Part shown: one piece after another, positions 31,701-34,535 of the stretch
Numbering within the stretch: position 1 is the first letter of the stretch
Layout: every line of letters starts with the position of its first letter
Source of the DNA: Deltaproteobacteria bacterium
GTDB taxonomy: Bacteria > Bdellovibrionota > UBA1018
Assembly (NCBI GenBank): GCA_013286765.1
Contig: JABDFB010000011.1
Span: forward strand, 2,167 to 36,701
Direction of reading: 5' to 3'
Length of the DNA: 34,535 nucleotides
The notes under the pieces: model-generated
Databases searched by the model: none
Told to the model about the DNA's origin: nothing
The model's input: the letters and a program-made list of their open reading frames with translations, nothing else
Position numbers and translations under genes: made by a program

Positions 31701-34535
31701 GTTGACGAAGCAGCATTCTTCTCGCGGGCACTCTCTGCTTCCGAAATCCAATCGATCTATCGGCATCAGGTCGGAGCCTATGGTGGTTCTTTCTATTCAC
31801 GAGTCATGGACGCAACCAGCTCTGCACCTTGGAACGTTTTTTCGTGGCTCCCAAATGCACCTTACCATAAAGAGCTACCTGATTTTGGCCAACAAGAAAC
31901 CAGCTATAGCTCCGGCAACGTCAATATGACTTCCAACACTCTCCTCTACCATATGAATGAAACCAGCTGGGCTGGAGGCGGACCTATTGTGATTGACTCT
32001 TCGGGCTCGGGCAATACAGGTAGTCCGGTAGGTACAGATATTGCGACTACAGCTGGAACCAAAACTGGAGGCAAATTTAACGGAGCTGGTGTTTTCGCGA
32101 ATGATCCGATCACGTCCGGAACTCAAGTGGCCAATTATATTACACTCTCAGACCCTCCTACTCTGGGAACAGGTGATTTCACAATCGAGGCCTGGATCCA
32201 AAGCGATGCAACAACAGCAGGCACCATCATGGCCTATGGAGCTACTTCTGCTAATAACGGCCTGAAATTCTATATTGGCACCGACAAAAAGCTGCACACT
32301 GATCTCAGTGGCGGCTCTAGTACCACCTCTGGAACAACGGTCATGGACAACCAATGGCACCATGTAGCGGTTGTTTATTCCTCTGGATCTCAGCTCCTCC
32401 AAAACTTCGTAGATGGACAACCCTCGGGCATACCAGGGACTTCGATCGCACCTAGTATTTTGACCGGAAATGCATATATCGGACAAGACCTGAGCAGTCA
32501 CGATCTCTTTTACGGTTCGATGGATGAAGTTGCCGTCTACAGCCGCGCCCTCACTGCAACAGAAATTAGCAATCGGTTCCTACGCGGCGCCCTCAGAGTT
32601 GGCTTTCAAATGCGAAGCTGTAGTGCGAACGATTGTTCGGACCAAGCTAGTAATTCGAACTTGGGGTTTATGGGTGGAGATTCGTTTTCATTCAGCAGCA
32701 CTGGCTGGTTGAGCGAACTCTTTAATCCGTCCATCCTTACTCCGGCCTTCGCTTTAAATTCTCTCACTAACAATCAATACTTCCAGTATCGTATGGTGCT
32801 CGAATCCGATGTCACCACTGCTAGCCCACAAATCGTGAACGTCTCCGCCGTCCCAGGCACCACCACTGACTACGCGACATCGGCTGCGAACGCAGCAAAT
32901 TATACTACGAGCTCTGCTGAAGTTACCTTCTCCGGTAGTATAGCGAAACTCAATCTGCCGCGCATGGGTATCGATCATACAACCTTTGGAAGTACGCTTG
33001 GCATCAATGGCTTTGATACGTACCGATCTATTGCGGGCGTAACAGTCGCCGGGGATCTCGTTACTACGAATACGGGCGGAACCGCTACCAACAACTCTGA
33101 ATTGAGTTCTGACTGGGCACCGCATTATTCAAACATTGTGAACTACTGGAAGTTCAACGGAACCACCGGTAACACTCCAGCATCGATCACTTCCACCATT
33201 CCATCTGGCGGCAGCACACTGACCGGATCAGTCACCAATGGATCAGGCAATGTGGCTTACGTTACAGGAAAAATGAATCAAGCTCTTTATTTAAATGGCT
33301 CAACGGATGCAGTATCTATCAATTCAGCGGGTGTACCTACCGGAACTACTAGCCGTTCTAGTTCTATTTGGGTCTATCCTACTGCGACTCCAAGTGCGAA
33401 CGTCGTTTGGTTTTGGGGTACCGTAAGCAATGATCAAGCGCAAGGTATCATGTTAAATCCATCCTCGAACGTAGTGAGGTACTATGGTTGGAACGACGAC
33501 TTAGACTGTGTTGCGGGTGTCGTGGCCAATCAATGGATACACATCGTGACTACTTTTGACGGAACCAGCAAACTTGCTTCGATCTACATCAACGGATCAC
33601 TCTGTGCTTCCGCAACGAAAAGCAGTTGGAATACGGTAGGCTCAAATCTCAGCATTGGAGCCGACGGCACTAATAACAATCTCGCTGGCTACGCCGACGA
33701 ATTTGCAGTTTGGAATACCGCACTGTCAGCCACTGACGTTGCGCTGATTTATAATCGACAATCACCTACTTATTCCGGAACATTTACCTCGCGCGTAATG
33801 GACGGCGGCGGCTCTGTCGCGTGGAGCACACTCTCCTGGATTACTAGCAGTATTCTGAATTACACTATCCCGGATTCTGGTACTACTGGACTTCGATCTG
33901 GCCTCGTTGGTCTCTGGCACCTGAATGACACGGGAGGTCCGGCTGTGGACACGAGTGGCTCTGGCTACAATTTAGGCGCAAATGGCGGAGTAACATTTAG
34001 CCAAACTGGCAAACTTGGAAACGCTGTCAGTTTCGATGGTTCGAGTGGGTATTTGCAATCCAGCGTTTCCAATATCACCAGAGGGACTGCAATAAGTGCC
34101 AGTATGTGGCTCAAGCCTGCTACTACCGCGGGCGGAGGGTTCTTTGCAGCTGGCACGACAGCCTGTTGCACTCCGTCTCAACAGTTTAGACTCTACCAGT
34201 ATGCCGCAGGAACGGGCGGAGCGTGCTGTAGTTTAACAGATCCTCCTGCTGAGGTGCTCAATAATCCTGGTATAGCTCTTAGTCTCTTCGGCTACCAAGC
34301 AGACGTCGAAGGCACTGCTTTTATCACTCCTGGAAGTTGGCACCATGTGGCTGTTTCACTTGATACGAGCGGTCTATTATACATTAGCATTGATGGCCAA
34401 TTCCCTCCGGGTGATACGTACGACACTGGCTTTACCGGTGTGCTTCACAGTCAACCCCTCACTCTGAATTCTAATACAGCGTCAACCGGACCTGTTTCTA
34501 TTGGGTATGCTCTGGCCACTCTTCCAAATGCTATA
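28689..34535 (+). CDS. Giant lipoprotein with Ig-like repeats and four LamG-like domains, partial
   Basis: Open frame of at least 1949 codons, running off the window. Reading from ATG 28689, a hydrophobic stretch ends in a lipobox (LLAFTSC, Cys62), so it should be lipid-anchored and probably surface-exposed; the 45-residue lead before the hydrophobic core is unusually long. Next come several bacterial Ig-like or filamin-like repeats (DNA about 28900-31060), with the recurring phrase TAGVPFAIQPVVQVLD and QIQDAYGN. Then four concanavalin-like LamG domains follow (about 31100-31770, 31940-32570, 33130-33770 and 33900 to the end). They are marked by openings such as LWHLND, YHMNETS and YWKFNG, cores such as QWHHVAVVY, and ends such as DEVAVYSRALTATEI. 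An SRVMD...W linker recurs between them. Adhesion or glycan binding is likely. No frame break was seen. Confidence 0.85.
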   Translation, partial: MRHVRNLVRLDSRLEVARLNNQDATSRSGSFQDSYSTHYSQTSFAAPLFSFLVLTLLAFTSCNKTGNENITNGSYDLKVNIISGNKQIVGPGAPYQQALNVQVVTRTDNTPVPGLQTSFQETTNTGTVLSKNTITTDADGMATINATAPNSFGQNISIQAAVSGTDSANAFSLATYTEEKYYHITLTTTNNLFETAGSPFSFIISVKNPAGALVTSYNKTRTFTISTSAAEAWAWSGVSTDGYQIPSTLTCVFSNGICTSPTTNVLTDVRKNTLVTVSDTPDGFDSISQTPVLLQTNTISPTQLAFSTLLNGPTGVGGVAGVASLGTITLVSGASPITRYLAIVDAAGNFLSNATTGGISVTAETPASAITSNLTTGTNSFTFTPKQAVTGTIHGISSGIQTDLTIIVVPGALDHFVVTTQHSGTEAADTPFQITLQAQDANNNNITTYNQSPTLSYSVSNSANTVYGFNSQVPASGAVAFSNGTATISGFQLFNASVTPHIIVRQSGSQLGDSGAITITTGAKSRVGFSAPPSTSATAGVSFVTQPSVQIQDAYGNLVTTATDNVTLSPFTDSSCAVPATAGTLATNASATQGPAVAGVVAFSGVSYTKIGSLYLKATSGSLTASDCSLVPPSSAFSTTILPADPAQLVYSTQPSTTATAGVPFAIQPVVQVLDTFSNLISSATTGITIGAYTNALCTIAAPGNISATTNPLNASSGVASFSSVDYDTPGTIYLGATSGSLTKACSSSSITVASSSTSLVDNSSALFGQGSGNGTAVSSGTETIDTTSEGRALPNCTDTHPWMNTSNLIFLAHFEETGSPASFADSSCGTAGSNFVASGTHNLSPSGTSTAGATGKIGNGLTTSATFAGITSNLYTGNTDITEMVWVKPTAPSGASAIYNGNGSNAGYGIIINMPQTDDLLPYDDNSGSLVNFFSGGQFIDPGDHVILIPFNAWTHLALVISVTSGQADWNIYVNGEQRTRRYPSSASNPTLGLAIGTGLIGSVDEAAFFSRALSASEIQSIYRHQVGAYGGSFYSRVMDATSSAPWNVFSWLPNAPYHKELPDFGQQETSYSSGNVNMTSNTLLYHMNETSWAGGGPIVIDSSGSGNTGSPVGTDIATTAGTKTGGKFNGAGVFANDPITSGTQVANYITLSDPPTLGTGDFTIEAWIQSDATTAGTIMAYGATSANNGLKFYIGTDKKLHTDLSGGSSTTSGTTVMDNQWHHVAVVYSSGSQLLQNFVDGQPSGIPGTSIAPSILTGNAYIGQDLSSHDLFYGSMDEVAVYSRALTATEISNRFLRGALRVGFQMRSCSANDCSDQASNSNLGFMGGDSFSFSSTGWLSELFNPSILTPAFALNSLTNNQYFQYRMVLESDVTTASPQIVNVSAVPGTTTDYATSAANAANYTTSSAEVTFSGSIAKLNLPRMGIDHTTFGSTLGINGFDTYRSIAGVTVAGDLVTTNTGGTATNNSELSSDWAPHYSNIVNYWKFNGTTGNTPASITSTIPSGGSTLTGSVTNGSGNVAYVTGKMNQALYLNGSTDAVSINSAGVPTGTTSRSSSIWVYPTATPSANVVWFWGTVSNDQAQGIMLNPSSNVVRYYGWNDDLDCVAGVVANQWIHIVTTFDGTSKLASIYINGSLCASATKSSWNTVGSNLSIGADGTNNNLAGYADEFAVWNTALSATDVALIYNRQSPTYSGTFTSRVMDGGGSVAWSTLSWITSSILNYTIPDSGTTGLRSGLVGLWHLNDTGGPAVDTSGSGYNLGANGGVTFSQTGKLGNAVSFDGSSGYLQSSVSNITRGTAISASMWLKPATTAGGGFFAAGTTACCTPSQQFRLYQYAAGTGGACCSLTDPPAEVLNNPGIALSLFGYQADVEGTAFITPGSWHHVAVSLDTSGLLYISIDGQFPPGDTYDTGFTGVLHSQPLTLNSNTASTGPVSIGYALATLPNAI

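Noticed and set aside
30887..34181. Minus-strand ORFs across the giant lipoprotein gene
   Set aside because: All are shadows of the single continuous plus-strand frame, checked at several points to stay in phase.

Overview
The window looks like chromosome of a Gram-negative, Bdellovibrio-like (broadly deltaproteobacterial / Bdellovibrionota) bacterium. This assignment is inference from gene content: a TonB-like protein, an HtrA/DegP protease, an NtrB/NtrC-type pair, a ChaN-like protein with a long extension, a LamG/Ig-type lipoprotein and several large proteins I do not recognise. Base composition is moderate. I see no rRNA, tRNA, CRISPR array, transposase or phage gene.

Layout. Positions 1-2640 (minus) form a housekeeping run: an Ala/Pro-rich hypothetical protein, rsmD, coaD and a class I aminotransferase. 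It is damaged. A 68-bp exact inverted copy of part of the hypothetical gene sits between coaD and the aminotransferase, removing the 3' end of coaD and the start of the aminotransferase. Positions 2770-8033 (plus) hold a tight three-gene run: a 943-aa unknown, a 222-aa Cys/His protein with a weak V4R-like pattern, and a ChaN-domain protein. A large perfect hairpin (8092-8203) separates this run from a minus-strand block of metG, a membrane histidine kinase and an NtrC-type regulator. Positions 13544-18944 hold mixed genes: a coiled-coil unknown, a TonB-like protein, a membrane protein combining a sigma region-4-like segment with a zinc anti-sigma finger, a DUF1015 protein and an LCM/PPM-family methyltransferase.

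Positions 19128-24347 (plus) are one translationally coupled cluster: a P2-type ATPase with an N-terminal HMA_2-like domain, a divergent S-adenosylmethionine synthetase, a DUF5132-like small membrane protein and a stand-alone HMA_2-like membrane protein. The ATPase, small membrane protein and HMA_2 protein plausibly work together as a metal or cation transport platform. This is the best candidate for an under-described system here. Positions 24451-28388 (minus) carry an exported protein with three degenerate repeats and an HtrA/DegP protease. From 28689 to the end runs a giant lipoprotein, at least 1949 codons, with Ig-like repeats followed by four LamG-like jellyroll domains; it continues beyond the window.

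The two points most worth following are the 68-bp inverted duplication, which breaks an essential gene and is either an assembly or amplification artefact or a real template-switch event, and the ATPase/MetK/DUF5132/HMA_2 cluster.
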